From Mediterranea massiliensis (GTDB lineage: Bacteria > Bacteroidota > Bacteroidia > Bacteroidales > Bacteroidaceae): a DNA stretch of 64,000 nt. This document shows, piece after piece, positions 7,580 through 17,453 of the stretch; within the stretch, counting starts at the first letter, position 1; every line of letters starts with the position of its first letter. The notes beneath the pieces were generated by a model. It saw only the letters and a program-made list of their open reading frames with translations, was not told the origin of the DNA and ran no database searches. A program made the position numbers and the translations under genes. The stretch is taken from assembly GCF_900128475.1 (NCBI RefSeq), contig NZ_LT635838.1, positions 207,803 through 271,802 of the forward strand, in the 5' to 3' direction.

Positions 7580-10500
7580 CTAATTTTTCGGGAATGCATA
7601 TCCGTCGGGTACGTCGCGAACACAACGAATACGGAAGGTTTTTGATGTCAAATTACTATAATTAGGATTTTCAGAACCATATTCGCCACCCCCAGGACAA
7701 TAAATCAATGAAGAACGGGCAAAACCAAATCGCACATTCAAATTACTGAATTGCGTACAACATGCCGCAATAAAAGATCCCGAATCATTAGAATAACATT
7801 CATCCAATAATCCGGCTGCGTTCATTGCAGAAAGTTCCACCAGGTTAGGAACACGCCAATCGCTATATCCACCCTCTGAATACTTCTCATCCTTACATGG
7901 ATTTAGCATTGTTCCATCAAAAGTATATACTTTTTGTTGTCCATTTTCATTTACTGTAACTGTACCCTCATAACCTATTATATCACCTAATCGATAAGTT
8001 CCTCCTAAATATTTATTTGCAACAAAAATACCTTGAGAAAATGAATTTGCAGGATTATCTTCATTATGTACGCCTAAAGATCCATCTACACGTTGACGAT
8101 ATAGATTAGCTACTAGGCGATCCTTAAATTCAATAGATTGTAGAGAGGTATTTTCATGATAAATAAATGATGGATCCGACTCTACAAATGGAGTACTGAT
8201 ATCGTAATCATTACTTGTAGAAGGAAGAGAACGGATACATCGTATGGGTTTGGCAGCCCAATTTCCTGTATAATTATATCCATCAACACCATATGAACCT
8301 CTTTCTACAGCCCAATATACCCGCTTGTCAACTTGATTACTACTTGTGAAATAAAGTGAACCATCCCAAATATAACTTGTTGCATATCCTTTATGTACCA
8401 TTGTAGATTTATCGCCCATATATAATTGGGCAGCATTAGAAAGGGCATTAGAACCAATGCCAATGCGAATATACTCATTTATTGATGGCAAATACCAACG
8501 AACTTCGTTTTCGTCAATAACTCCATTACCATTTAAATCTCTGTTACGTGATAAACAGGCAAAGTAAGCACCACCTATACCAGTATCTCCATCTGATTCC
8601 TCACGAGTACCATTATAAACACTAACCGGAAGTTTATGATTTATGCGATCAGAACCTATTGATCCAAGCCATCCATTATACTTTGGAACAATAAATGTTT
8701 CCCAGTTTTGTGGCAGACCACCTAGTAATTGTATTTGATTACTTCGACCATTTGTGTCACTTAGTCCTGTCGTTACTGAACCGCCAAAACGAATATGAGG
8801 TGTTTCATTATACGTTTCTATACCAAAACCATTCATTTGCAATGTTCTAGAATTATAAAATGTCTGCATAGAAAGTTGCGAGATATACGAATAAATTGTA
8901 CTGAAAGAACTATTACCATCTTTAGACACATTCGAACTCATAGCGATAATCATCTCCCTAGGCATTTTATTGGTAAATACTGACCAATTAGTAACACGTT
9001 CCCCTGTAAGTGGATGACGTAAATAATAATACTCATTTACAAATGCAGTAAAACGTGCTACATATTCATTTTCAGTGTTTGTAGTGACAGTTATACCTTG
9101 ACCCGAATTAAATATATCATTTGGCTGACTGTCACTGGGATAACCTTCACCTCTGTCTGCTGTGGATACAGATTCCTTTTTATAAATCTTCTTAACAACA
9201 TTTCCCATAGCCACAATCACATCATACACATCCATAAGATATCTTGCTTTATCTGCGACTACTTCTCCACCATAAAAATACTTATTAGTCAAATTATCCA
9301 AATTCTCTCTACTCCATTTAGAAACTCCTGGATATTTTGCTATTTCAGTATTCGATTGCGGCCAAAATTCAATCCACTTGTAGTCAAAGCCCTTTAAGTT
9401 ATCAGTTGTATTGCCAGGACCATTCAAAACCGCATTCTTTTTACTTAGTACATCAACACTAGCCTTCATCGCATCAGCGTAAATCTGATACGGTTTCAGA
9501 GTTCCACGTTTATTCTGAACTGTATACGGTTTATCTGACGTTTCAGTTGTATTAGTATAATCCATTGCCTCAGATTGGATAACCAAAATCAAATTATTTG
9601 CAATAGCTTTATTGATATCATCATCTAATTGAGTATTATTATATTCACCAAGACTATTTCCATTAACCTGAAATGACTGTATAGCCTTAGCAATTTGTGA
9701 AAGATTATACTCTAAATATATTTGTTCGTAATGAGCATCCAACTCATACGAATAAGTTGATGCATCATAAGTAAATATCTGTCCTTCTGCTCCTTGCTGA
9801 TATTCGTCTGTTTCTTTTTTTGCTTCTGCAATAATTTTATCCACACCTTTTACTGTAATAGTATAAGTATAGCTACTATTACGCTCAACAGAGAAGTTTC
9901 CCATGGATCCATCAGGTCCATTGCTAAAATCACCTAGATGTATGGTATAACTTACATTCCCCGTATAAGTATTTCCGTCACTGCCAATTCCACTATAAGT
10001 ACCACTGATTACCACGAAAGTACTGTTCTGTGGTGCATTAATCCAAGTTTTTTCCTCTGCTGTAGAACCTGGAGAACCCGTCCATTTATCACGATCAGCA
10101 TATTTCATATTACTCTTATCGGTATTCAAAACTTTCGTTTCCTGAATGTTTTCCGGCATATAAAACGAAAATGAATAAAAACCTTCACTCACAGACGGTA
10201 CATTGGATGAAGCATAATGAATATACTTAATACCTGATTCATCTTCAGAAAAAATATTTTCAGTAAGTTGTTTCTCCTTATGTGTCAGATAACTTTTTAT
10301 TGGAATGTTATATACACGATAGGAAGACGGTATAAAAGTAGCATCAATATCATTACCATACTCATCCTTAGGTTTTTCAACTATTTTAAACCTAATCTTT
10401 GCCATAGCACGATCCATCTTAACAATCACATTATTCTCAGTGCCATTAGAAGTTACAGAACCATCAGCTCTAAATTCTATATTCTCATTATACCCTGACA

Positions 10501-11071
10501 TTAACATTAATGAAGACGAAACAATCTGAATGGGCTGCATATCGCTATTTTCATAAAGAGCACTCCGCAGATTAATGATTTGATCTTTGATCTCTTCAAA
10601 CGATAAACTACCTCCTACTACATCTTCCTGTTTAGCTGTCAGTTCCCAAAAGCCGCCATCCCCGGCCGCTGCACTGGTATTGGCAACAGCTATCAGTTTC
10701 TTTTTACCAGTCGTGGTTTTAAAACTAACATTGTATAAAACCCCGCCATCAACAGTTTTATCTTTTACAAAAGTAACTTTATAACTTTCATCCGTTGCAC
10801 GTGAAGAAACGTAGTGTTCATACGTTCCGTCCTCATGGAAAACAAAGATTGCCAAATTGGTTATATCAGACAAAGAATTATCAGCCCTTGTGTCTATCGT
10901 CACATCCGCAGCCGGCGTTCCCGACAAAGTTAGGGTTACAGTGACCGGCAGCCCTTCCACCACTTCACCGTTGTTCTTCACCAGTTCATCGTCTTTACAT
11001 CCGGACAAGGCAAAACCGACAAAGCCCATCCACAACAGACAAGTATATATCGTATGTAATATTTTCTTCAT
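7580..11071 (-). CDS. large fimbrial tip-like adhesin lipoprotein (DUF4906-like)
   Basis: 1163 residues from ATG 11071 (MKKILHTIYTCLLWMGFVGF), with a lipobox-like LSGC near residue 25. The first ~350 residues show fimbrillin-type features (TRADNSLSDITNLAIFVFHEDG; then a run of short beta strands). Around 838-856 is a Ca-loop-like RDLNGNGVIDENEVRWYL, and near 1073 a WRVPNLVELSAMNAAGLL segment as in lectin-like C-terminal domains of Bacteroides surface proteins. As last and largest subunit of the fimbrial operon it is the probable tip adhesin. The gene is markedly AT-richer than the anchor and barrel genes of the same operon. I assign DUF4906 by resemblance only. Confidence 0.7.
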   Translation of the reverse strand: MKKILHTIYTCLLWMGFVGFALSGCKDDELVKNNGEVVEGLPVTVTLTLSGTPAADVTIDTRADNSLSDITNLAIFVFHEDGTYEHYVSSRATDESYKVTFVKDKTVDGGVLYNVSFKTTTGKKKLIAVANTSAAAGDGGFWELTAKQEDVVGGSLSFEEIKDQIINLRSALYENSDMQPIQIVSSSLMLMSGYNENIEFRADGSVTSNGTENNVIVKMDRAMAKIRFKIVEKPKDEYGNDIDATFIPSSYRVYNIPIKSYLTHKEKQLTENIFSEDESGIKYIHYASSNVPSVSEGFYSFSFYMPENIQETKVLNTDKSNMKYADRDKWTGSPGSTAEEKTWINAPQNSTFVVISGTYSGIGSDGNTYTGNVSYTIHLGDFSNGPDGSMGNFSVERNSSYTYTITVKGVDKIIAEAKKETDEYQQGAEGQIFTYDASTYSYELDAHYEQIYLEYNLSQIAKAIQSFQVNGNSLGEYNNTQLDDDINKAIANNLILVIQSEAMDYTNTTETSDKPYTVQNKRGTLKPYQIYADAMKASVDVLSKKNAVLNGPGNTTDNLKGFDYKWIEFWPQSNTEIAKYPGVSKWSRENLDNLTNKYFYGGEVVADKARYLMDVYDVIVAMGNVVKKIYKKESVSTADRGEGYPSDSQPNDIFNSGQGITVTTNTENEYVARFTAFVNEYYYLRHPLTGERVTNWSVFTNKMPREMIIAMSSNVSKDGNSSFSTIYSYISQLSMQTFYNSRTLQMNGFGIETYNETPHIRFGGSVTTGLSDTNGRSNQIQLLGGLPQNWETFIVPKYNGWLGSIGSDRINHKLPVSVYNGTREESDGDTGIGGAYFACLSRNRDLNGNGVIDENEVRWYLPSINEYIRIGIGSNALSNAAQLYMGDKSTMVHKGYATSYIWDGSLYFTSSNQVDKRVYWAVERGSYGVDGYNYTGNWAAKPIRCIRSLPSTSNDYDISTPFVESDPSFIYHENTSLQSIEFKDRLVANLYRQRVDGSLGVHNEDNPANSFSQGIFVANKYLGGTYRLGDIIGYEGTVTVNENGQQKVYTFDGTMLNPCKDEKYSEGGYSDWRVPNLVELSAMNAAGLLDECYSNDSGSFIAACCTQFSNLNVRFGFARSSLIYCPGGGEYGSENPNYSNLTSKTFRIRCVRDVPDGYAFPKN

Positions 11072-11084
11072 ATTCGTTATAGTT

Positions 11085-12158
11085 TTATTCAAAAGCGGGA
11101 ACTTCCATCTCATGTTCAGTCCATGAGTTAATTTGGCAATATGTATCCAACTCTATTTCTTTCATTCGCATATAAAGTTTATACCATGTATTCCTCTCTA
11201 TCTTAGGCAAGTAAATGGTCTGTTCGTAATCAGAACCATTAAAATTATATTTCACTGTAAGATTATATCTCATTCCTGGATTCACTATTTCGGTCACAAA
11301 CTGTTCATCTCCATACGTGTTTTCCAACAAATAAGGATTATCAAAATCTATTTTTGTAAACGAAGACTTTACACTTTCTATGTCCGTTGGCAATTCTGTC
11401 GTATAAGAAGTTGCAATCGTAACGCCCCCACTATTACCACTCAACAAATCACGATTTTTTGTATAGTCAATAATATCATTATCTACAGGAGTAAACAAGT
11501 ACCCTTTATCAGGAACATTATTCAAAGTAAAACTCTTGATAATCAGTTTACTGGAAGAGGTTCGCTTAGTACAGTAGAGTTCCAACTTTGCTACACACCT
11601 TGTAGCATTAATCGAAGCGTCAAATATAATTTTGTTGCCTTCAACAGACGGAAATGTAGTTGTACCCTCACCTGTCATCGGCACTTTGTTATCACCCTTA
11701 TATTCAGTCAGGACGAACATTTTTCCTTTAAGCTCATCTAACGTTTTTACATCAGAAAAATCTACTGGAGTAGTACTACCTTTACCATCATCCGTATAAG
11801 GCTGGTTTAAGAGTAGATAAATCTTAAACGATTGATTAACATCTATATTCTCTGCTTCTATTTCAGTCTGCAAAGTAGTCTTAATATCTATTCCATCAGT
11901 TCCTACAGGAGTCCATACATTCTGACTGCTTACAACGTATGTGATTAAATTCTCATTATTATCAAAAATCCATAGCTGTATGATATCAGGCTCAGAGTTA
12001 TCAGGTAGCAATTCATCCGCTCTCGTCGTAATATCCAGATTCAGCGTGATGGTCCGCTCCTGTGCAGAAGGTTCTTCCGCATAGGGAGACGCATCGCTGC
12101 ATCCTGCCAGGATGAGCAGCAGAAGCCAGCAGCCGAAGGATATTACTTGTTTCAACAT
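11085..12158 (-). CDS. minor fimbrial subunit (fimbrillin/FimB-Mfa2-like lipoprotein)
   Basis: 357 residues with signal peptide and lipobox (LLLLILAGCSDASPYAEE). The body has the type V pilin pattern: RTITLNLDITTRADELLPD, then IIQLWIFDNNENLITYV, a central variable part, and a last strand INSWTEHEMEVPAFE equivalent to the donor-strand end of the neighbouring subunits. It lies 13 bp upstream of the adhesin start and 15 bp after the Mfa2-like gene, so it is in the same transcript. AT-rich like the adhesin. It may be an adaptor between shaft and tip; which Mfa3/Mfa4 role it takes cannot be decided from sequence. Confidence 0.7.
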   Translation of the reverse strand: MLKQVISFGCWLLLLILAGCSDASPYAEEPSAQERTITLNLDITTRADELLPDNSEPDIIQLWIFDNNENLITYVVSSQNVWTPVGTDGIDIKTTLQTEIEAENIDVNQSFKIYLLLNQPYTDDGKGSTTPVDFSDVKTLDELKGKMFVLTEYKGDNKVPMTGEGTTTFPSVEGNKIIFDASINATRCVAKLELYCTKRTSSSKLIIKSFTLNNVPDKGYLFTPVDNDIIDYTKNRDLLSGNSGGVTIATSYTTELPTDIESVKSSFTKIDFDNPYLLENTYGDEQFVTEIVNPGMRYNLTVKYNFNGSDYEQTIYLPKIERNTWYKLYMRMKEIELDTYCQINSWTEHEMEVPAFE

Positions 12159-12173
12159 ATTCAGTCTGTCAGT

Positions 12174-13253
12174 TTACAAATCCACATTCTGTACCCGTTT
12201 GCTCCATCCCAACACACCGATGGACACGTTGGCATAAGCCCAGGTGCCACCGGAGAGAAAGAAGGAGAGGTCGTAATCGTAGCCGCGGTCCAGAAACTCC
12301 TGACGGGAGTAGCGGTGCAGCTCGTCGTAATTGCTGAGCCGGCCGAGCAGGTCGGGAAGGTTGACCTCGATGACGCGCTTGCCGGTTTCCTTGTGTTCCA
12401 CAACCAGCACTTCGTCGTCGGCCAGATTGTCGTGCGCGAAGATGCGCGAGGTCATGAAGTCGGCATGTCCCATGTTTCCTATGGCCGAAGCACGGCTGCT
12501 GACATCAGGGTCTTGGGTATTCCACGTAACATAGGGTGTACACAGGGCCTTGATGCCGGGGTCTTCGGAGTTGTCATGGTTCAGCCGGATGCTGCCGCCG
12601 GTAATATACAGGTTGTAGTCTTCGATGTCCATCGCTTCGGGACGGTCGATGTCGCGCAGGGTGACACTGATGTTTTTGGTGTTTCTCACCAGCGAGAGGA
12701 TGTGGTAAACGTACTGCCCCTGCTTCACCTCGACCGCTTGGTCGGAAATGGAGTGCCAGAGGGTGTCCAGCGGCTGGCCTTGATGGTTGACAAGCCCCAC
12801 ACCGTCGTACAGCCGGGTATGGTCCAGCGTAATCTTGAGGTCCTCCATGCGGCTGTCCGCATCCAGCTCGGTACGCTGGAAGCTGCCCCGCAGCTGTTCG
12901 TCGCTTTTACGCTGATGTGCCAGTGCCACGAAGCGGTACTTGCCGTCGGGTAGGTCCAGATACATGTTGTAGCCATGCTCCTTCAGGGGCTGTATTTCGT
13001 TGTCGTTGGCCTCGGTGCGGCTGTCGATGTAGTTGCCCTCTTCGTCGAAGATGTAGAGGGTGACTTCGCCCACATGGTCGGCAAACATGTCGGAACGGTG
13101 GAGGTTGTAGTCGTAGACGAAGTTGACATACACGCCCCGTTCGCATCCGTCACGGTCGTCGAAAATGAAGTCGGTACACGACGTGGCGAACAAGCCCAGC
13201 AGACAGCTTGCCAGCCAGCCTGCCTTCAGCATATATTTGGCACAATGGTTCAT
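12174..13253 (-). CDS. FimB/Mfa2-family fimbrial anchor lipoprotein
   Basis: 359 residues, lipobox LLGLFATSC, followed by the family hallmark region DFIFDDRDGCERGVYVNF and VTLYIFDEEGNYID. The C-terminus ends IGVLGWSKRVQNVDL, the conserved last strand of Mfa2 proteins. Mfa2/FimB homologues cap and anchor type V fimbriae in the outer membrane and limit their length. The gene is GC-rich, unlike the pilin and minor subunits around it, and sits directly downstream of the Mfa1-like pilin across a 179-bp gap that carries an inverted repeat. Confidence 0.88.
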   Translation of the reverse strand: MNHCAKYMLKAGWLASCLLGLFATSCTDFIFDDRDGCERGVYVNFVYDYNLHRSDMFADHVGEVTLYIFDEEGNYIDSRTEANDNEIQPLKEHGYNMYLDLPDGKYRFVALAHQRKSDEQLRGSFQRTELDADSRMEDLKITLDHTRLYDGVGLVNHQGQPLDTLWHSISDQAVEVKQGQYVYHILSLVRNTKNISVTLRDIDRPEAMDIEDYNLYITGGSIRLNHDNSEDPGIKALCTPYVTWNTQDPDVSSRASAIGNMGHADFMTSRIFAHDNLADDEVLVVEHKETGKRVIEVNLPDLLGRLSNYDELHRYSRQEFLDRGYDYDLSFFLSGGTWAYANVSIGVLGWSKRVQNVDL

Positions 13254-13305
13254 AAATGGTTCTTTTAATTATATCGATTGATTGAGAGACGGCGGGGTGT
13301 GTCCA

Positions 13306-13400
13306 TTCACCACAGATTTCCCGGATTGACACAGATTTCTCGTGAACTTCGGATGGTCCGATAGCATCCGTCCGCGACAATCCGCGCAATCTGTGGTGAA
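13306..13400. repeat. intergenic inverted repeat of the ttcaccacagatt type
   Basis: Perfect 13-bp arms at 13306-13318 (ttcaccacagatt) and 13388-13400 (aatctgtggtgaa) enclose a GC-rich inner segment with its own inverted repeat (cggatg / catccg). It sits between the pilin and anchor genes of the fimbrial operon. A related copy is at 22916-22999. It could stop or attenuate transcription between pilin and downstream genes, which would favour excess shaft protein, but no T-run is present. Confidence 0.6.
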
Positions 13401-13432
13401 CGTTTGGCTTTACACAGCCCCACACACTCTGA

Positions 13433-15295
13433 TTACAGATCTACGCCCTGTGAACGCTTGGCCCAGGAGAGGACGTTGATTTCGGCACGAATATAGCCCT
13501 CGGCCTTATCATCGGGACCACCAGGTTTTACGATTTCGGGTTCACCCGGACCGCTGATGCTGTTAATGTTCACTTCATACCAGTTGTTACGCACTACGCC
13601 ATAACGGCCCAAATGCTGTATTCCGTAGGCTTCGCCAGAAGTCCAAGGAGTTTCATCATCGTTGAAATGACGGATAGCGGTAGCGTAATAATAGCTTGTA
13701 CCTTCTTTGTAGTAACGGATAGTACCTACCTGACTCTTAATCGCATTCCATATGTCAACCAAATGACTGGTATAATCAGAACCCCTGTATTCAAGCAATT
13801 CAGAATAGTGCTTATTAGTCTCATCATAAATACCGGCCGAAGCATCCGATTTTATAACCAAATCTGTAGGAACAAGATCTGTTTCAAGAACCAAATTTGC
13901 CTTTTCTATAACAAACGAAATGAAATCCTTAACTGTTCCCATCCCATCAGCACTCGGGATATTAGACTCCTCAGGATATTTTACCGGACTTGCGCCACAT
14001 ATAAAGAAATTCCGTTTTTTAAGCTCTGTTTGGTTACCAAATTTAGTCAGATAATCAGTCTTCAAAAGTACAGAAGTCGTCTGGTCTTGTTCCTGATCGC
14101 TTGCCTCCATTGTATTCTCCAAGCAATAAAGAGCATAATCAGTAGTTGTAGTCTTGTTATCTGCCGTCTGTTCATTCCAACCTGCAGGAGGGATAGATGC
14201 AGAATAAGTGGTAAAATCATTAGAAGTGGCTTCAGTATAGTTATCATCTTCCGCCCAATAAATACGATAATAATTCGTAGAACCATTTCCCGGAATCACA
14301 GTATTTCCGGCAAAACGGCTGACTTTGGCTTTATTTTCTTCGGAAAGTCCCTCCAGATTCAACCAGCCTTCCTTATTAAAACCTGATACATTACGAACCA
14401 ATGCTGTCGATTTATTGGTAACATTCAGTAACCACCCCTTCAATTGTACAACATCACCATAATAAACACTGCCAGAAGTTCCTTTTACATTCTTCTTATA
14501 TTCAGTATATTTTCCATCAGAACCTTTGCTGCCATTCGTAAATCCACTAAGAGTAACTTTAGCCACTACACGTTCTACATAGATACGTGCAGCTTCATTA
14601 TTGAGAGCGTCATTCTGTGTGGGATAAACTTCTACCGGAACCAAAGTCTTGGCCACAACCTCAGTAACCTTATCCTTCAAATTAGAGCCGGGTTTATTGG
14701 ACAACGGAGCATTGCACATTGTAAAATCATTATTATCGCCCGTATAAGTGGTGAGATTCTGATCTGTTAAAGCCGTGGTAAAAGCAGACAACGTGGATTC
14801 CGCAGTAAGTGGTGTATCATTTAATTTCAAACTATGATCAGTTTCATTCACCTCTACCACAGAAGGTGTATTCAGTATGACCAAAGCATACAGCTGCTCT
14901 TCTTTATCCACTTTCGGTGCCTTAGAAACCGTAACGACCTTTTCGGTAACCTGCTGTCCGTTGCCGCCCTGGACTGTCAATCCATTCAAAGAATAAGCAC
15001 TGACGAATGTGGCGTTCACATCCGGACTTGTGTTCACTTTGTCAGCCTTGAAAAAGGCAATCACACCGTCATTAATTATATATTCATTGGCGGTACCATC
15101 TTCGAGGTCTGCACTGCCGTCTTCAGCCCTCGTCATACTTCCGGTAGTAGTAGGCGTATGAATCGCTACCCTTACATACCCCTCCGTTGCATCCGGAGCG
15201 TTTCCTCCCATGTCACCTGCGTCTCCCAGGTCGTCGCTACACGCGGCAAACATGCCTGCCGCCAATAGCATTGCAAAAAACTTCACTTTCTTCAT
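13433..15295 (-). CDS. Mfa1-family major fimbrial subunit (type V pilin)
   Basis: 620 residues from ATG 15295 (MKKVKFFAMLLAAGMFAACSDD), lipoprotein signal with AAC lipobox. After the linker it has the fimbrillin start GYVRVAIHTPTTTGSMTRAEDG and IINDGVIAFFKADK, a long beta-rich body and the C-terminal strand INVLSWAKRSQGVDL shared with the Mfa2 neighbour. In the family, pilin precursors go to the surface as lipoproteins, are trimmed by an Arg-specific protease and polymerise by donor-strand exchange. An alternative ATG at 15346 adds residues ahead of the signal and is unlikely. AT-rich relative to flanking operon genes. Confidence 0.87.
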   Translation of the reverse strand: MKKVKFFAMLLAAGMFAACSDDLGDAGDMGGNAPDATEGYVRVAIHTPTTTGSMTRAEDGSADLEDGTANEYIINDGVIAFFKADKVNTSPDVNATFVSAYSLNGLTVQGGNGQQVTEKVVTVSKAPKVDKEEQLYALVILNTPSVVEVNETDHSLKLNDTPLTAESTLSAFTTALTDQNLTTYTGDNNDFTMCNAPLSNKPGSNLKDKVTEVVAKTLVPVEVYPTQNDALNNEAARIYVERVVAKVTLSGFTNGSKGSDGKYTEYKKNVKGTSGSVYYGDVVQLKGWLLNVTNKSTALVRNVSGFNKEGWLNLEGLSEENKAKVSRFAGNTVIPGNGSTNYYRIYWAEDDNYTEATSNDFTTYSASIPPAGWNEQTADNKTTTTDYALYCLENTMEASDQEQDQTTSVLLKTDYLTKFGNQTELKKRNFFICGASPVKYPEESNIPSADGMGTVKDFISFVIEKANLVLETDLVPTDLVIKSDASAGIYDETNKHYSELLEYRGSDYTSHLVDIWNAIKSQVGTIRYYKEGTSYYYATAIRHFNDDETPWTSGEAYGIQHLGRYGVVRNNWYEVNINSISGPGEPEIVKPGGPDDKAEGYIRAEINVLSWAKRSQGVDL

Positions 15296-15342
15296 AACTG
15301 TAATATATAAAAAATTAATAATAATGTCCTGATTGTACGACG

Positions 15343-16764
15343 TCACAGCCGGTCTAACTCAATGCCGGACAAGTTGCTCACGGCTTCCTCCAGCCCGGCA
15401 TCGGCGGCCCGGCGCAGGCATTCCACCGCTTCGTCGTAACGTCCCTGCATACGCAAGCACACTCCCCGGGCATTGTCGGCCTGCGGACTGCTGCCTGCCT
15501 TGTCCAGATAGGGGCGGGCCTGCTCCGTCAGTCCCTGTTCCAGCAGGGCACAGGCAGCGTTGAGGTTGGCCACCTCGCTGTCGGGGTACATGCGCACCGC
15601 CACATCGAACACCTGCTTGAAGTCATCGCTACCCGGCTCGTAGGTCTGCGCCACGGCAAACATCTCGTCGAGGCTGAGGTTTTGCGGACGGGTGCGAATC
15701 ACCTTTTTCGCTTCGTCCACACTGAAGCTGCGCACGGTGTAGTCGATGCGGTAATCGGTGCGGCGCAGGCCGGGATAGCATTCGGCCAGCAGGGTGGCAT
15801 AGTCCTCCGGATAGCGGCTGCGGATGACGCGCTCCTTGGCATCGGGCTCGCGGTCGCTGTCTATCAGGGCCAGGATGCTGTCGCGGCCGGAGAGCGTGCT
15901 GCCTGCCACGTAGCGGCGAAGACCTTCCCAGTTTTCGGGAACAAAGCGGGTGACGAACATCGTGTCCACAAAGCCGTAGCGCGTCTGTACGTATGCCTTC
16001 AACGCCTCGGTGCGGCCTTCGGCCAGGCGGGTGTTGTTGCGGTAGGTACCTTCGGGCGAAGCATACCCACGGAGGGCGATGCGCGTGATGTGGAAATCGC
16101 GGTCGTGCAGGACGGTATCGATGGAGGCATGTATGCGTGCCAGTTCGTCGGGGTTGCGTCGGTAGGCGGGGTTGATGTCCGTGCGGTTCACCACGAAGTC
16201 CAGATAGGCTTCGCCGCTCAGCGCGCGCCGCTTCTCCACTTCCACCTCCGGGGCTATATAGGCCAGCTGCGGACGGAAAGCCACGTCGGCCCGGTGCACG
16301 GCTACCTGGCTGCCCGGCTGCACTTCGCCACACCCGCAGAGGTCTTCGGTGATGCCCAGCAGGGCGTGGTCCATCCAGTCCTCGTAGAGCAGGGCGGTGC
16401 GATAGTCCACCGTCTGTGTACGTTCGCGGTCGCGACGGACGACGTGCCACGGGGTAACGGCGTAGGTCTGCCGCCCGTTGCGTTCATAGTAGAGCTGACG
16501 CCTGCGGCCCATCACTTCCACAGCAGGCAGTTCCAGTCGCCTGTCGCCGGACTCGAGCTGCGGAATCAGCACGACGGAACGGTTGGAAGCCACCTCCATG
16601 TCCGTGAGGTCGAGCTGCATCCGGACAATGACGCTGTCGCGCTGGCGGTTCACATCCGCCGAACGTACAGCCGCCCCGCTCTGAAGCGTCTGCTGGGCAC
16701 CGAGCGGCAGTGCGGCGAAAAGGCTTCCCATACAAAAGCTATATGTCAAGACAATCCGTTTCAT
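15343..16764 (-). CDS. DUF3868-type protein with OmpA-like domain, fimbrial operon
   Basis: 473 residues from ATG 16764 with a signal peptide (MKRIVLTYSFCMGSLFAALPLGAQ). Residues up to about 180 correspond to the DUF3868 region found in fimbrial operons; residues about 225-330 contain an OmpA-like motif RGYASPEGTYRNNTRLAEGR, expected to contact peptidoglycan; the last ~90 residues look like short helical TPR-like repeats (ANLNAACALLEQGLTEQA). It probably supports the fimbrial base in the outer membrane. It starts 16 bp after the DUF3575 gene and is followed by the pilin gene. Confidence 0.8.
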   Translation of the reverse strand: MKRIVLTYSFCMGSLFAALPLGAQQTLQSGAAVRSADVNRQRDSVIVRMQLDLTDMEVASNRSVVLIPQLESGDRRLELPAVEVMGRRRQLYYERNGRQTYAVTPWHVVRRDRERTQTVDYRTALLYEDWMDHALLGITEDLCGCGEVQPGSQVAVHRADVAFRPQLAYIAPEVEVEKRRALSGEAYLDFVVNRTDINPAYRRNPDELARIHASIDTVLHDRDFHITRIALRGYASPEGTYRNNTRLAEGRTEALKAYVQTRYGFVDTMFVTRFVPENWEGLRRYVAGSTLSGRDSILALIDSDREPDAKERVIRSRYPEDYATLLAECYPGLRRTDYRIDYTVRSFSVDEAKKVIRTRPQNLSLDEMFAVAQTYEPGSDDFKQVFDVAVRMYPDSEVANLNAACALLEQGLTEQARPYLDKAGSSPQADNARGVCLRMQGRYDEAVECLRRAADAGLEEAVSNLSGIELDRL

Positions 16765-16780
16765 AGTTGTGATACCTATT

Positions 16781-17356
16781 TTAGAATACATAAATCAGGT
16801 TGAGGGCAGCCTTGGTAGGGCCCAGGTAATGGTGCGGCTCGTCGTCCTCCAGTTGCTCGCCGCAACGCGGACAGAGGTATTTGTCGGCACGGGAGTAAAC
16901 GTATCCCAGGCCGATGACACCTTCGAGGCTCCAGCGGCGCGACAGCATCCAGTGGTAACCGTAAGCCAGACCCGCACCTACCATCCAGCCTTCGAAGCGG
17001 TGGCCGTCCAGCTGTCCGAAGTCGGTACCGAAGAGTTTGAAGTCCATGTCGATATTGCTCAGATTGTATACGCCACCCAGCAGATGTGCGCCGAAGAAGT
17101 GGCCGTTGAAGCGTTCGCACAGCCAGTAGCGGAGTTCGGGCTGCACCAGCCAGTGCTTCCACTTCTTGTTGTCGTGGAAGGTCCATCCGTTGAAACTTCC
17201 GGACACATCGACAGTCCACCGGGGCGACAAGCCCGCTTCCACCCCGAGGCTGACAGAAGCTGTGGCATCGGAAAGCAGGTTGGTCTTGACCGCCCAATTC
17301 TGCGCGGACAAGGAAAGGCTGGCAAACAGCATCAGCAGGATTAAACATCGTTTCAT
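16781..17356 (-). CDS. DUF3575 outer-membrane protein, first gene of the fimbrial operon
   Basis: 191 residues from ATG 17356 (MKRCLILLMLFASLSLSAQ, a clear signal peptide); an in-frame ATG at 17365 adds three residues. Alternating hydrophobic strands such as WAVKTNLLSDATASVSLGVE, WTVDVSGSFNGWTF and a final ALNLIYVF suggest a small beta-barrel. Proteins of this type head fimbrial operons in Bacteroides. Its start is 56 bp from an inverted repeat bounding a candidate invertible promoter segment, so expression of the whole operon should depend on that segment's orientation. Confidence 0.8.
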   Translation of the reverse strand: MKRCLILLMLFASLSLSAQNWAVKTNLLSDATASVSLGVEAGLSPRWTVDVSGSFNGWTFHDNKKWKHWLVQPELRYWLCERFNGHFFGAHLLGGVYNLSNIDMDFKLFGTDFGQLDGHRFEGWMVGAGLAYGYHWMLSRRWSLEGVIGLGYVYSRADKYLCPRCGEQLEDDEPHHYLGPTKAALNLIYVF

Positions 17357-17411
17357 AGTTTCCATATATGAGAGTGCCTATTTTTCGTTACAAATCAAAG
17401 GTTTGGTATTC

Positions 17412-17432
17412 CCGTTACTTTGCAGGTAACGG
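17412..17432. repeat. inverted repeat left (IR-L) of the candidate invertible segment
   Basis: A 21-bp site of the form ccgttac-N7-gtaacgg with spacer tttgcag. It is the exact reverse complement of 17782-17802, and each copy is itself a palindrome around a 7-bp spacer, the usual layout of a tyrosine recombinase core site (two 7-bp arms around a 7-bp crossover). Confidence 0.85.
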
Positions 17433-17453
17433 AAGATGCAAATTTTTGTCAGG

